64,000 nt of DNA from Sphingomonas sp. TDK1 (GCF_001650735.1 NZ_LXVY01000048.1:124001-188000); one strand, 5' to 3'; positions 25,427 through 33,713 are shown, numbered from the stretch's first letter. Program-made: numbers and translations. The notes: generated by a model not told the origin, from the letters alone.

Positions 25427-26092
25427 TTACCCGTCGCACGGCCTGCCCACTTCCAGATCGCCCTTGGTCTCCTCCAAGGTCTGCGCCCATCCGATCGAAT
25501 CGCGCGCTTGATTGACGGCCCTCTCGTCTTGCAGCGGGAACAACGCCCTGCGCCCGTCCACACATCTGGTCTGACTGCCATAGCGCTGCGGAAGGCCTTT
25601 ATGGACCCGCACCCGGTCGAACGTTAACGCATAATCCTTGGCATCCACATCGCCCGACTTCACGAGCAGTGCCATTTTCTCGAGGGCGTATTCTCGAAAG
25701 CTGTCGTCGGGAGAGTGCTGCGCGATCAACCATGCGCCGTGCGTGACTTGCCGCCCGTGCACGCGGTTTGAGAACCACCCGGTCTTGGGAAGCAGGCGCC
25801 TCAATGCCGTTGTGGTTCTCGCATCGATCCGGCGAAGATCCTGGCCGATCAACTCGCCGACGGCACGCCGTTGTGCGCCGTCGAGCGACGGATCGTCCAC
25901 CATCCAGAGGTTCTGCCGGGTCACCTCATCCAGCCGGACCAGATAAAGCATCTGTTCTCGCAGGGGCGCTGTGGGAGCCGGCGCTCCGCGCTCGGCCTCG
26001 TCCAACGCGCTACACCACCGGGCGAGGACAGGCGCGATTTTTGCGTCGGGGGAGCTGCACGCGGCGGCCAGCAGCATCAGTGGACCGATCAT
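25427..26092 (-). CDS. DUF6624-type lipoprotein
   Basis: I set the start at ATG 26092, where it overlaps the stop of the PEP-CTERM gene (ATGA). The product is 221 residues and starts with a short lipoprotein signal (MIGPLMLLAAACSS), with Cys after LAAA. The mature part follows the DUF6624 pattern: REQMLYLVRLDEVTRQN, DARTTTALRRLLPKTGW, HGAWLIAQHSPDDSFREYAL, KDYALTFDRVRVHKGLPQRYG and DERAVNQARDSIG. The function of DUF6624 is unknown. The family often occurs in secreted proteins. It is convergent with the Rrf2 gene, 25 bases apart. Confidence 0.8.
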   Translation of the reverse strand: MIGPLMLLAAACSSPDAKIAPVLARWCSALDEAERGAPAPTAPLREQMLYLVRLDEVTRQNLWMVDDPSLDGAQRRAVGELIGQDLRRIDARTTTALRRLLPKTGWFSNRVHGRQVTHGAWLIAQHSPDDSFREYALEKMALLVKSGDVDAKDYALTFDRVRVHKGLPQRYGSQTRCVDGRRALFPLQDERAVNQARDSIGWAQTLEETKGDLEVGRPCDG

Positions 26093-26655
26093 GATACCGC
26101 TTTGACATCGATCGCGGCGGCAGGCGCGGTCCGCCTTGCGCGACGGCGGCGCAGTGCGCCGCCAGCGAGGCTGAGACCGCCGACCATCATGCCCCAAGCG
26201 GACGGTTCCGGCACGCCAGCCGGCGTGAGGACGAAATCGGGACGCTCGATCCCTGTGCCATAAGACGCGACGAAACCGGCCATGACGAATTGCGGTATGT
26301 GGAAATAGACGAGAAAATCGTTCGTGTTGTCGTCGATTTCCCCGAGCCCGCCCGCAGCACCGCCGATCATCAACGCGTCTTGTCGAAAGCTGTAGCCCCA
26401 GAGCACATTCGACATATCATACGCATAGCCCTGATATGACCCACTGAAATCCAGAACTTCATACGCGCAGTTGCCAATATCCTGACAAATGCCGAATGCC
26501 ACCTTTATCGAACCGGAAAAGTCGCCGATGTAAGGGGCATCCGGGTCATGCACGTACCCTACAAAATTATATCTTGCGATCGTGGGGGTCGCGGAAGCCT
26601 GAAGCGCCATCAAGGAAGCTGATACCGCTACAGCAAGACCGATGATTTTCTTCAT
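26089..26655 (-). CDS. PEP-CTERM sorting-signal protein
   Basis: 188 residues. It has an N-terminal signal peptide (MKKIIGLAVAVSASLMALQASA) and, near the end, the tripartite sorting signal VPEPSAWGMMVGGLSLAGGA, followed by an Arg-rich cluster (RRRRARR). This is the PEP-CTERM type handled by exosortase, with an extra tail of about 15 residues after the Arg cluster. The middle part is a hydrophilic beta-rich domain with two cysteines close together (GICQDIGNCAYEV). Exosortase is not in the window. The gene is AT-richer than its neighbours. Translation is coupled to the DUF6624 lipoprotein downstream. Confidence 0.85.
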   Translation of the reverse strand: MKKIIGLAVAVSASLMALQASATPTIARYNFVGYVHDPDAPYIGDFSGSIKVAFGICQDIGNCAYEVLDFSGSYQGYAYDMSNVLWGYSFRQDALMIGGAAGGLGEIDDNTNDFLVYFHIPQFVMAGFVASYGTGIERPDFVLTPAGVPEPSAWGMMVGGLSLAGGALRRRRARRTAPAAAIDVKAVS

Positions 26656-26991
26656 GCCCCCCCCAGCTGCCGGGTATCGATTGCCACCGGGCTAGAGGAT
26701 CACATCCTCACCGTTCGAACAATACATCACCCGCAAAAACCAGCATCGCGACAGCCGACACCATCTCACGCCCACCCGGATCCGACAGGAATCAAGAGGA
26801 TCCACACCACGGCCATGTGCAAGAAACACCTGTTCGCGCACAGGTTTCTGATCCCTCGCATTCGGGAATGACTGCCTTCGCGAGGCCGATCCGTGAACGT
26901 CGACCAGTGGCAGCCTTCGGGACTATCGCCATCGCGCAAACGGAGCCCGCACCCTTCCCCCGACCACCCCTTTTGCCTATCGCCATCCCGC
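26656..26991. other. Intergenic region with a small inverted repeat
   Basis: A 336-base divergent gap between the PEP-CTERM gene and the DNA glycosylase. It contains an imperfect inverted repeat at 26822-26849 (AGAAACACCTGT and ACAGGTTTCT around TCGCGC) and no convincing gene. Short ORFs crossing it on either strand have no features of real proteins. Promoters for both flanking genes should lie here. Confidence 0.5.
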
Positions 26992-27525
26992 ATGGCCGAT
27001 CGCAAGTTCAGCTTCCCGCCCATTGTCGCGCCCGACACGCGGCTGCTCGTGCTCGGCTCGCTGCCCGGGGAGCGTTCGCTGGCGGCCGCGCGCTATTACG
27101 CGCATCCGCAGAACCAGTTCTGGCAGCTGCTTTCGCCCGCCGCGGGCCGCGATCTTGCCGCCCTCGACTATCCGGAGCGCCTGGAGGCGCTGCGCGCCGC
27201 CGCCATCGGCCTTTGGGACGTGGTCGCCAGCGCCACCAGGCCCGGCAGCACGGATGCCGCCTTGCGCGACGTCGAGCCGCACGACATCGTCGCCCTCGCG
27301 GACTCGCTGCCGGCGCTGCGCGCGATCGCTTTCAATGGCGCCACCGCCTATCGCCACGGCCTGCGTCAGCTCGGCGCGGCGGCCGCGCGCTACACCGTGG
27401 TTGCACTGCCGTCCTCCAGCCCGCTGCACACCATCGGCTTCGCCGCCAAGGCACCGGCCTGGGCTGCGCTCGCCGCCTTCTCCCGCCCCGAACAGCTGCA
27501 AACGCTTAGCAATAGCGCACCATGA
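26992..27525 (+). CDS. DNA-deoxyinosine (hypoxanthine) glycosylase, UDG superfamily
   Basis: 177 residues from ATG 26992 (MADRKFSFPPIVAPDTRLLV). It matches the hypoxanthine-DNA glycosylase (UDG family 6) branch: LVLGSLPGERSLAAARYYAH, with the GSLPG motif that replaces the usual GQDPY, then NQFWQLLSPAAG, AIGLWDVVASATRPGSTDAA, FNGATAYRHG, and LPSSSPLHTIGFAAKAPAWA at the C-terminal substrate loop. It removes deaminated adenine from DNA in base-excision repair. The upstream in-frame extension is Pro/Ser-rich and unlikely to be translated. Confidence 0.88.
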   Translation: MADRKFSFPPIVAPDTRLLVLGSLPGERSLAAARYYAHPQNQFWQLLSPAAGRDLAALDYPERLEALRAAAIGLWDVVASATRPGSTDAALRDVEPHDIVALADSLPALRAIAFNGATAYRHGLRQLGAAAARYTVVALPSSSPLHTIGFAAKAPAWAALAAFSRPEQLQTLSNSAP

Positions 27526-27620
27526 CGCGAACCATTCGCAACACGCATGTTAAGAGTTAGTAGCAATACGGAATGGCCCGGAGACGCGCGTAAGCCTAGC
27601 GCTGGCAACGCGAATTTGTC

Positions 27621-28952
27621 ATGGTCAATAGCCGAAGCGCCCTTTTCCGCCCCAGCGACCAGGCCCCCGGCGCGGCAACCGAAGACGCACCCTCCTATCG
27701 CTTTCTCGAGCTGCTGTCCGCCAGCGCAACCGATCTGCTGCAGTCCGAGGATCTCGCTCCGACGCTGGATCGCATCTTCGATCTCATCCGCAGCGAAGTG
27801 GAGCTCGACGTGCTGTTCCACTACGCTTTCGACACCCAGGCCCAGGGGCTCAACTTGCACGCCTGGGCAGGCCTGACCGAAAACCAGGCGACAGACTGGG
27901 AGCGCGTACCGCTCGGGGTGGCCCTTTGCGGCAGCGTCGCAGCGACATTGGAACCGATCGTCGCGGACAACATCCAGCAGTCCGAAGAACCCCGTCTCGC
28001 CTATGCGCGCGCCATGGGCCTAGATGCCTGCATCTGCATGCCGCTGCTTCACAAGGGCGTGCTGCTCGGGACCTTGGCCTTCGGCAGGCGGCGGCCGGGC
28101 GGCTTCACCGACGCGGAACTCCAGTTCCTCCAGACGCTGGCGAGCTATGTGACGCTGGCCAAGCACCGCATCGGGGTCGACCGGGAACTGCGCGCCCGGC
28201 TGCAGGAACGCGATCGCATGCTGGCCGAGCGCGTCACGATCGAGCGGCAGATGATCGAGCTCACTCGCGCCAGCGCGCTCGGCTCGATCGCCGCCACCGT
28301 CGCGCACGAGCTCAACCAACCCTTGTCGGCCGCGGTGAACTACCTTGCCGCGATCCGCTTGTCCCCGTCCAGTGACGACCGGATCCGCGATCTCGGCAGC
28401 GCCGCCGAGCAGCAGTTGCAGCGCGCCGGGGAGATCATCCGCCGCATCCGTCGCATGGTCCGCCACGACGACCTGGTACTGGAAACGCGCGCCATCACCA
28501 CCGCGATCGAGGAGGCCATCCACCTCGTCCGCGCCGCCGCACCGCGCCTGTTGCCGCCGCTGACGATCGAGGTCGGCGCCGAGGCGCAGCAGGCCCGTTT
28601 CGATAATGTCCAGATCGTCCAGGTGCTCGCCAACCTACTCCGCAACGCCGGCGAGGCATGCCACCTTCACGGCGACGCCCGCATCCATGTCACCGCCGAG
28701 CGACATTCGCCGGACGAAGTCACCATCCGGGTAATTGATACCGGCCCCGGTGTGCCGGCCGAGCAGCGCGGCATCTTGTTCCAGCCGGGCCTGGGCGACG
28801 GCCGGTGCTCCACCGGCAGCGGGCTGGGCCTCGGCCTCGCCATCTCCCTTCATCTGGTGGAGGCGCATGGCGGGCGGATCTGGGCAGAAGAAACACAAGG
28901 CGGCGGCGCGACCTTCGCCTTCACCCTTCCCGCCGCGCGTGCTGCCGACTAG
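27621..28952 (+). CDS. GAF-domain sensor histidine kinase (orphan)
   Basis: 443 residues, soluble. There is a GAF domain at about residues 45-185 (LDRIFDLIRSEVELDVLFHY to FLQTLASYVTLAKHR), a short coiled coil (190-215), and then a histidine kinase core. The phospho-acceptor is H229 in ATVAHELNQPLSAAVNYL, the N box is NLLRNAGEA, G1 is DTGPGVP and G2 is GSGLGLGLAIS. The HELNQP motif is typical of FixL/DctB-like kinases. No membrane segment or response regulator gene is adjacent, so its partner is unknown. Its stop codon overlaps that of the convergent lipoprotein gene through a shared CTAG. Confidence 0.9.
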   Translation: MVNSRSALFRPSDQAPGAATEDAPSYRFLELLSASATDLLQSEDLAPTLDRIFDLIRSEVELDVLFHYAFDTQAQGLNLHAWAGLTENQATDWERVPLGVALCGSVAATLEPIVADNIQQSEEPRLAYARAMGLDACICMPLLHKGVLLGTLAFGRRRPGGFTDAELQFLQTLASYVTLAKHRIGVDRELRARLQERDRMLAERVTIERQMIELTRASALGSIAATVAHELNQPLSAAVNYLAAIRLSPSSDDRIRDLGSAAEQQLQRAGEIIRRIRRMVRHDDLVLETRAITTAIEEAIHLVRAAAPRLLPPLTIEVGAEAQQARFDNVQIVQVLANLLRNAGEACHLHGDARIHVTAERHSPDEVTIRVIDTGPGVPAEQRGILFQPGLGDGRCSTGSGLGLGLAISLHLVEAHGGRIWAEETQGGGATFAFTLPAARAAD

Positions 28953-29455
28953 TCGCTGCTGTTATTCCCCGCGTCGTAAGGCACGGCAAGCGCTTCGTTG
29001 TACATCTCGCGATGCACCTGCTCGACGGTCATCGCGAAGGCGCAGCCCTGCAATAGCCGCGTGCCGATCTTGACCTCGGCGGCCAGCGCCGATCCTTCCG
29101 CGCAGCGCGCGGGCTTCAGCGTGATCGTCACCGCCGCGCCGTCCGGCGTCTGGGTGGGATACACGGCAGCGTTGCCCTGCATCCGCGGCGAAACGGGATA
29201 GAAGGGAACGTCCTTCGCACCCTCCTGCTGGAACAGGATACGGCCCGGGGCGAGATCGAGCGCCCAGTCCCGGCCCTCGACGGGGCGCAATTGCAGCGGT
29301 GCCGACAGGTCCACATCGCCGAGCATCGGGCCGCGCTGCACCGCCGCGTTGGCGGGATCGTCGGCCGCATTCTCGGTCGACGCGCCGCCGCAGCCGGCAA
29401 GCAGCACCAGCGGTGCCAGGGCCAGGCCCGGTTTCCAGCAGATGCTCGGCTTCAT
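28949..29455 (-). CDS. Putative lipoprotein, COG3650-like
   Basis: 168 residues from ATG 29455, chosen because GAGGAG lies seven bases upstream. A closely spaced ATG at 29461 is also possible. The lipobox is LAPLVLLAGCGG. The mature part (GRDWALDLAPGRILFQQEG, TITLKPARCAEGS, TRLLQGCAF) resembles the COG3650/META-like small envelope proteins, with a Cys pair spaced as in that group. The function is unknown. The assignment to that group is tentative. Confidence 0.7.
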   Translation of the reverse strand: MKPSICWKPGLALAPLVLLAGCGGASTENAADDPANAAVQRGPMLGDVDLSAPLQLRPVEGRDWALDLAPGRILFQQEGAKDVPFYPVSPRMQGNAAVYPTQTPDGAAVTITLKPARCAEGSALAAEVKIGTRLLQGCAFAMTVEQVHREMYNEALAVPYDAGNNSSD

Positions 29456-29674
29456 GCGCATTCTCCTCGGCCTTTCTCCCTGCGCAGTCGCGGCCGCGTG
29501 GTCAAGCACGGTAAACGGCCCCTTTCGCGTGCCCCCTGCATCCTCCACGACTGTGCGAGATGTCTGAAAGAGCGCACCATTGCGTCTGTTTCATTGCGCC
29601 GCACCATTTCGTGTGACTCTGTCTCCCCTTTTCACTTGACGATGATTACCACCTAAGGAAAAGCACCGTACGCT

Positions 29675-30064
29675 ATGAAAAACCCCTCCCCGATCGCACT
29701 CTCCGCCGTGGCGCTGCTTTCGCTCGCCGCTTGCAACAACAAGCCCGAAGTGGTCGACAGCCGCGCGCCGGACCCCATGGCTTCGCAGCTTGCGAACGCC
29801 GCGCCGGTGGAAACGCCGCCGACCATCGAAAGCTCGGTGAGCTTCCGCTGCCAGCCGGGCAACACCCTGCTGTTCGTGGACTTCTTCAAGGAAGGCAAGA
29901 TGGCCTCGCTGCGCGAGAAGAAGGACTCGATGAAGTCGGTCCTGCTGCGCGCGCCGGAAGCCGGCAAGCCCTTCACCGCGGATGGCGGCTACAAGATCGA
30001 AGGCAACGCCAAGGCGGCCAAGATCACCCTGGCCGACGGCTCCGTCCATACCTGCAAGGCCTGA
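29675..30064 (+). CDS. Small lipoprotein, unknown function
   Basis: 129 residues. The lipoprotein signal peptide ends LSLAACNNKP (Cys20). A Pro-rich linker is followed by a compact C-terminal domain (SVSFRCQPGNTLLFVDFFK to LADGSVHTCKA), with one cysteine near each end, possibly a disulfide. I do not recognise a family with certainty. It resembles small MliC-like inhibitors in having a C-terminal DGSVHTC motif, but this is weak. A strong terminator follows. Confidence 0.7.
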   Translation: MKNPSPIALSAVALLSLAACNNKPEVVDSRAPDPMASQLANAAPVETPPTIESSVSFRCQPGNTLLFVDFFKEGKMASLREKKDSMKSVLLRAPEAGKPFTADGGYKIEGNAKAAKITLADGSVHTCKA

Positions 30065-30088
30065 GCCTGCAGCCTCTCCCAAACACGA

Positions 30089-30119
30089 AGCCCGGCGGCT
30101 ATTTCCGCCGGGCTTTTTT
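30089..30119 (+). terminator. Rho-independent terminator
   Basis: AGCCCGGCGG (30089-30098) pairs with CCGCCGGGCT (30105-30114) around a six-base loop, followed by a run of T. It ends the small lipoprotein transcript. Confidence 0.9.
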
Positions 30120-30143
30120 CATGCCAGCAAGGGCGCGGAGGTG

Positions 30144-30881
30144 ATGCGCGTGGCAACGATCGCAGTGTACAGCCTGAAGGGCGGCGTGGGCAAAACCACG
30201 CTGACGATCAATCTGGCCTGGGCGTCCGCCGTCCGCTCCGCCCGCCGCACCCTGCTCTGGGATCTGGATCCCCAGGCCGCGTCCACCTTCCTGCTCGGCG
30301 GCGATAGCGGGCGTCATCAGGCCCAGTCCATCTTCTCCAAGGATGTCGCCGCCGCCAAGCTCATCCAGGCCACCGCGATCGATCGGCTGGCGCTGCTGCC
30401 CGCGGATGCCTCGCTCCGCCAGCTCGATCACCTGTTCCACGCGCTGGACAAGAAGAAGCGGCTGAGCAAGCTGCTGGACGACCTTGCCGAGGATTTCGAC
30501 CGCATCCTGCTCGATTGCCCGCCGGGGCTCACCGAGACGAGCGAGCAGGTGATGCGCGCCGCCGACCTGATCGTCGTGCCGGTCGTGCCGTCGCCGCTCT
30601 CGCAGCGCGCCTTTCAGGAAGTGGCGACGCATCTTGCCCAGCGCGGCGCCAAGGTGCCGCTGATGCCGGTCCACGCCATGGTCGACCGCCGCCGAAAGCT
30701 GCATGTCGAGGCGCTCGAGCGCCAGCCGGACTGGCCGGTAATTCCGATGGCGAGCATCATCGAATCCGTGGCGGTCCAACGCGCGCCGGTGGGCGCCTTC
30801 GCGCCGCGCAGCGCGGGCGCGCGCGCCTTCAACGATTTGTGGCAGGCGATCGAACGGACGCTCGCCGAACGGCTTACGTGA
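30144..30881 (+). CDS. ParA/MinD-type ATPase (orphan)
   Basis: 245 residues from ATG 30144, preceded by GCGGAGGTG. The deviant Walker A motif KGGVGKTT is at residues 12-19. The Asp-rich switch is LLWDLDPQAASTFLL, and Walker B is DRILLDCPPGLTET. No parB-like or parS-like element is visible, and the true chromosomal parAB is normally near gidAB. This one is therefore more likely an orphan positioning ATPase. Its stop codon overlaps the aat start by one base (TGATG), so the two are translationally coupled. Confidence 0.88.
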   Translation: MRVATIAVYSLKGGVGKTTLTINLAWASAVRSARRTLLWDLDPQAASTFLLGGDSGRHQAQSIFSKDVAAAKLIQATAIDRLALLPADASLRQLDHLFHALDKKKRLSKLLDDLAEDFDRILLDCPPGLTETSEQVMRAADLIVVPVVPSPLSQRAFQEVATHLAQRGAKVPLMPVHAMVDRRRKLHVEALERQPDWPVIPMASIIESVAVQRAPVGAFAPRSAGARAFNDLWQAIERTLAERLT

Positions 30882-31618
30882 TGGTGTCTCACCGCCGAAC
30901 GCCGCCCAAGGAGCTGGATCCCGCCCTGGTGCTGCGCGCCTATGCCATGGGGGTATTCCCCATGGCCGATTCCCGCGACGCCGGTTCGGTCTACTGGGTC
31001 GAGCCAAAGCTGCGCGGCGTGCTGCCGCTCGACGGCTTCCATCTCTCCCGCTCGCTGCGCAAGGTGGTGCTCTCCGATCGCTTCGAGGTCACCGTGAACC
31101 GCGATTTCCCGGCCATGATCCGGCTCTGCGCCGAATCCGCGCAGGATCGCCCGGACACCTGGATCAACGGCCCGATCGAACGCGCCTTTATCGAGCTGCA
31201 CCATCGCGGCTATGCCCATTCGATCGAAGTCTGGGACGGCGGGCGGCTGGCCGGCGGCCTGTATGGCCTGGCACTGGGCCGCGCGTTCTTCGGCGAATCG
31301 ATGGTCACCCGCGTCCGCGATGCGTCGAAAGTCGCGCTGGCCCACCTCGTCGCACGGCTACAGGCAGGCGGCTTTCGCCTGCTCGACTGCCAGTTCATCA
31401 CCGATCATCTCGCCTCGCTCGGCGCGATCGAGATCCCCCGGGACGATTATGTGGCGTTGCTCGGCGCCGCGCTCGGCGATTCGACCGGCGCGGTGGCGTT
31501 GCCGCCCTCGGCATCGGGCGACCTCTTCGCGCTCGATGCGCCGGGGGAGGATGCCGGGACCGTGTCCGGCCCGCTTTCGCGGAAGGTCATCGCGCAGCTC
31601 TTGGGCCACACATCATAG
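30881..31618 (+). CDS. aat: Leucyl/phenylalanyl-tRNA--protein transferase
   Basis: Adds Leu or Phe to proteins with N-terminal Arg or Lys, making them ClpS/ClpAP substrates (N-degron pathway). Motifs are LDPALVLRAYAMGVFPMAD, VYWVEPKLRGVLPLDGFH, WINGPIERAFIELHHRGYAHS, GGLYGLALGRAFFGESMVT and LLDCQFITDHLASLGA. Start is ATG 30881. The longer open frame lies within parA. At 245 residues it has normal length. The last 172 bases overlap, in antisense, the end of the convergent DUF2155 gene. Confidence 0.95.
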   Translation: MVSHRRTPPKELDPALVLRAYAMGVFPMADSRDAGSVYWVEPKLRGVLPLDGFHLSRSLRKVVLSDRFEVTVNRDFPAMIRLCAESAQDRPDTWINGPIERAFIELHHRGYAHSIEVWDGGRLAGGLYGLALGRAFFGESMVTRVRDASKVALAHLVARLQAGGFRLLDCQFITDHLASLGAIEIPRDDYVALLGAALGDSTGAVALPPSASGDLFALDAPGEDAGTVSGPLSRKVIAQLLGHTS

Positions 31619-32079
31619 ATCGGGTGCTGCACCACGTTGAGCGCCGGCTGCTCCTTGTAGAGCCAGCCGGAGAAGACGCGGTGCCAGCGCTGGTCCTCGC
31701 GGCGCACGTCCATCTGCACGAAAGCACCGGTCAGGTGATCCTGCTCCCAGGGTGCGGTACGTTCGCACGCCCGCAGGCGCACGGTCACCTGCCCGTCGAT
31801 CCTGGCGGCCTGGCCCGGCTTCAGCGTGATCTCGCGCTCGACGCCGTTACGCTTGTTCAGCACGCCCAGCACTGCGACACGATCGCGCATCGGCGTCGCC
31901 GCCGCATCCACGGTGGCGGCATCGGGCCCCACGGAAACGGTGTCGACGCCCTGATTGTCGCCGGCGCCGGTAATCACCAGCTCGTCGCCGGCATTGTCGC
32001 CGCCGGCAGCACCGTTGCCGCTTCCGCTACCCGAACAACCGGCCAGCGCGAGCGCGAGCAGCGCCGCCGCAGCCTTCAT
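31447..32079 (-). CDS. DUF2155 lipoprotein
   Basis: 210 residues. The lipoprotein signal ends LALAGCSGSG. The DUF2155 core is RVAVLGVLNKRNGVEREITL, VTVRLRACERTAPWEQDHL, AFVQMDVRR, RVFSGWLYKEQPALNVVQHP and YDVWPKSCAM. The C-terminal tail is low complexity (Ser/Pro/Ala/Asn) and overlaps the 3' end of aat on the other strand. Its ATG overlaps the stop of the NDUFA12-like gene (ATGA). DUF2155 genes commonly sit next to NDUFA12-like genes in alphaproteobacteria. Their function is unknown. Confidence 0.9.
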   Translation of the reverse strand: MKAAAALLALALAGCSGSGSGNGAAGGDNAGDELVITGAGDNQGVDTVSVGPDAATVDAAATPMRDRVAVLGVLNKRNGVEREITLKPGQAARIDGQVTVRLRACERTAPWEQDHLTGAFVQMDVRREDQRWHRVFSGWLYKEQPALNVVQHPIYDVWPKSCAMTFRESGPDTVPASSPGASSAKRSPDAEGGNATAPVESPSAAPSNAT

Positions 32080-32468
32080 GCGTCGGGGGTCCAGGCCTCG
32101 TAATCGCCGGTGGCCTTGGCGCGATGCGCACCCTTTTCGAGCGCGCCCGGCGGACGATAGGCCAGCTCGGTGCCGGTGTGATTCGGCTCGGCGGGCTTCT
32201 CCCAGGCGCGGACCGGCGGCAGCGACTCATCGGGCGTACCGTCGATCTGGTGCGACAGCCAGCTGAACCATTCCGGCGGAATGCGGCTGGCGTCGTTGGA
32301 TCCCTTGTAGATCACCCAGCGGCGCGGAATGCCGTTGGGATCGACGCCACCCTCGAAATAGAGGTTACCGAGCGAATCCTCGCCGACGCGCTTCTTGCCG
32401 CGCAGTCCCATGCGAGTGCCGAACGTGGCGCCGTTCCACCAGGTGAAGATCGGAAAAGGAAGTCCCAT
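32076..32468 (-). CDS. NDUFA12-like complex I assembly/accessory subunit
   Basis: 130 residues from ATG 32468 (MGLPFPIFTWWNGATFGTRM). It matches the NDUFA12/B17.2 family: GKKRVGEDSLGNLYFEGG, RRWVIYKGSNDASRIPPEW and WLSHQIDGTPDE. In alphaproteobacteria and mitochondria this protein is an accessory subunit of NADH:ubiquinone oxidoreductase. The nuo operon itself is not in the window. It is coupled to the DUF2155 gene. Confidence 0.93.
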   Translation of the reverse strand: MGLPFPIFTWWNGATFGTRMGLRGKKRVGEDSLGNLYFEGGVDPNGIPRRWVIYKGSNDASRIPPEWFSWLSHQIDGTPDESLPPVRAWEKPAEPNHTGTELAYRPPGALEKGAHRAKATGDYEAWTPDA

Positions 32469-32519
32469 GGCTCTGCCCGATACCGCCAAGCGCAGCGCTC
32501 GGCAACTCCCCTCAGCGGA

Positions 32520-33104
32520 TCAGAGCGGTCTTTCGACCGCGACCGCGAGCGGGCCCTTTTCCCCGTCGACGATGCGGGCGCGCAGCGCCTGGCCAGGCTC
32601 CACTTCCTCCACGCCGGCGCGGCGCAGCGTCTCCATATGGACGAAGATGTCAGCGGTGTCGCTCGTCCGGACGAGGAAGCCATAGCCTTTCAGCCGATTG
32701 AACCACTTCACCGAAACCGGCTCGAACGGCCCCGCCTCACCGATCAGCTTCAGCCGCTCCACCCGCTCGGTCGGGCGCTTCACCGGCTCGACGGCGGTGC
32801 TCAGGTCGATCGAAAGAACCGTCTTGGCCTGCAGCCCCCGCTGCCGCTCGACGGCCACGCATTCGATCCGCGCCCCTTCCGGAACGCTGCGTCGGCCATG
32901 GTCCTGCAAGACCGAGAAATGGACAAGAATATCCCCGACGCTCGCGTCGTCGGCGACCATGAACCCAAAGCCTCGCGTTACGTCAAACCACTTTATGACG
33001 CCGCGATAGATCCGTTCGTCCACACCGGATCCCCCATCAGCCAGAAGTTCGTCGCCGGCGAGACCCGGATAGTGTTCAGACGCCAGCTGTTGCTCAGCAC
33101 GCAT
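32520..33104 (-). CDS. Protein with two cold-shock domains
   Basis: 194 residues from ATG 33104, preceded by GGGGGA. It has two CSD folds with RNP-like motifs. CSD1 is at about 33-100 (RGVIKWFDVTRGFGFMV, GDILVHFSVL) and CSD2 at about 129-194 (VSVKWFNRLKGYGFLV, ADIFVHMETL). Each domain would bind single-stranded RNA or DNA. Double-CSD proteins are a known alphaproteobacterial variant of CspA. The linker (EPVKRPTERVERLK) is basic. The AT-rich region upstream may carry its promoter. Confidence 0.92.
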   Translation of the reverse strand: MRAEQQLASEHYPGLAGDELLADGGSGVDERIYRGVIKWFDVTRGFGFMVADDASVGDILVHFSVLQDHGRRSVPEGARIECVAVERQRGLQAKTVLSIDLSTAVEPVKRPTERVERLKLIGEAGPFEPVSVKWFNRLKGYGFLVRTSDTADIFVHMETLRRAGVEEVEPGQALRARIVDGEKGPLAVAVERPL

Positions 33105-33170
33105 TATCGTTATCCCCCAAGCCAGCAACATTAACACAGCATTACCGATGAGGGGAATCGCTTTATGCGA

Positions 33171-33713
33171 TCAGGAATGTCCCGCTTCGGGCGATCCATC
33201 CGGCTCCTCTCCCGGCGCCATGCGCAATATCTTATGCGCAATCTCAGGGGCGTGCCCCGCCCGTAAAAATGCAGCGACTTGCTTTTTGTGAAGATCGCGG
33301 TCCGCAGGGGTCGCGGAGAAAGGTCCGAATCGGCGGCGACGTGCAAAAACAAGGGCACTGGCCCAGGCATCTGCTGCGATTGCCTCCTCCAGTTCAGCGG
33401 TATCGGCGGCATCGATGCCGTCGTGACGCAGCGTCATCGCCACGCGCCGTGCCCCCAGCCCGCGCCGCCCCATCGCCCGCACCCGCGCCTCCGCAAAGCT
33501 GCGATCGTCGACATAGCCGCGCTCGGCCATGCGCTCGGCCACGGCCTCCGGGTCCGGCGCGCCTTCCCCGGCCCAGCCGCGCTCGCGCAGTTTGCGCGTG
33601 AGATAGGCGGCCAGCCGCGCGCGCGTGGTGGCGAAACGCTCGACATAGCGAAGTGCCAGACGATCCAGATCGGCGGCGACGAGCGGTGGCTTGGATTGGG
33701 ACGGATGAGGCAT
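33171..33713 (-). CDS. recX: RecX-family regulatory protein
   Basis: 180 residues from ATG 33713 (MPHPSQSKPPLVAADL). It is built of three-helix RecX repeats: LRYVERFATTRARLAAYLTRKLRERGW, AERMAERGYVDDRSFAEARV and GARRVAMTLRHDGID. RecX binds and inhibits RecA filaments. Although recA is not in the window, RecX is often unlinked. The C-terminal tail is short and acidic. Confidence 0.85.
   Translation of the reverse strand: MPHPSQSKPPLVAADLDRLALRYVERFATTRARLAAYLTRKLRERGWAGEGAPDPEAVAERMAERGYVDDRSFAEARVRAMGRRGLGARRVAMTLRHDGIDAADTAELEEAIAADAWASALVFARRRRFGPFSATPADRDLHKKQVAAFLRAGHAPEIAHKILRMAPGEEPDGSPEAGHS

Noticed and set aside
26766..27038. A 90-codon minus-strand ORF in the gap before the DNA glycosylase
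   Set aside because: No signal, no domain and no ribosome site. It overlaps the glycosylase start and the small inverted repeat.
30515..30880. N-terminal extension of aat into the ParA gene
   Set aside because: It is an out-of-frame shadow of parA. Aat homology starts at the ATG overlapping the parA stop.
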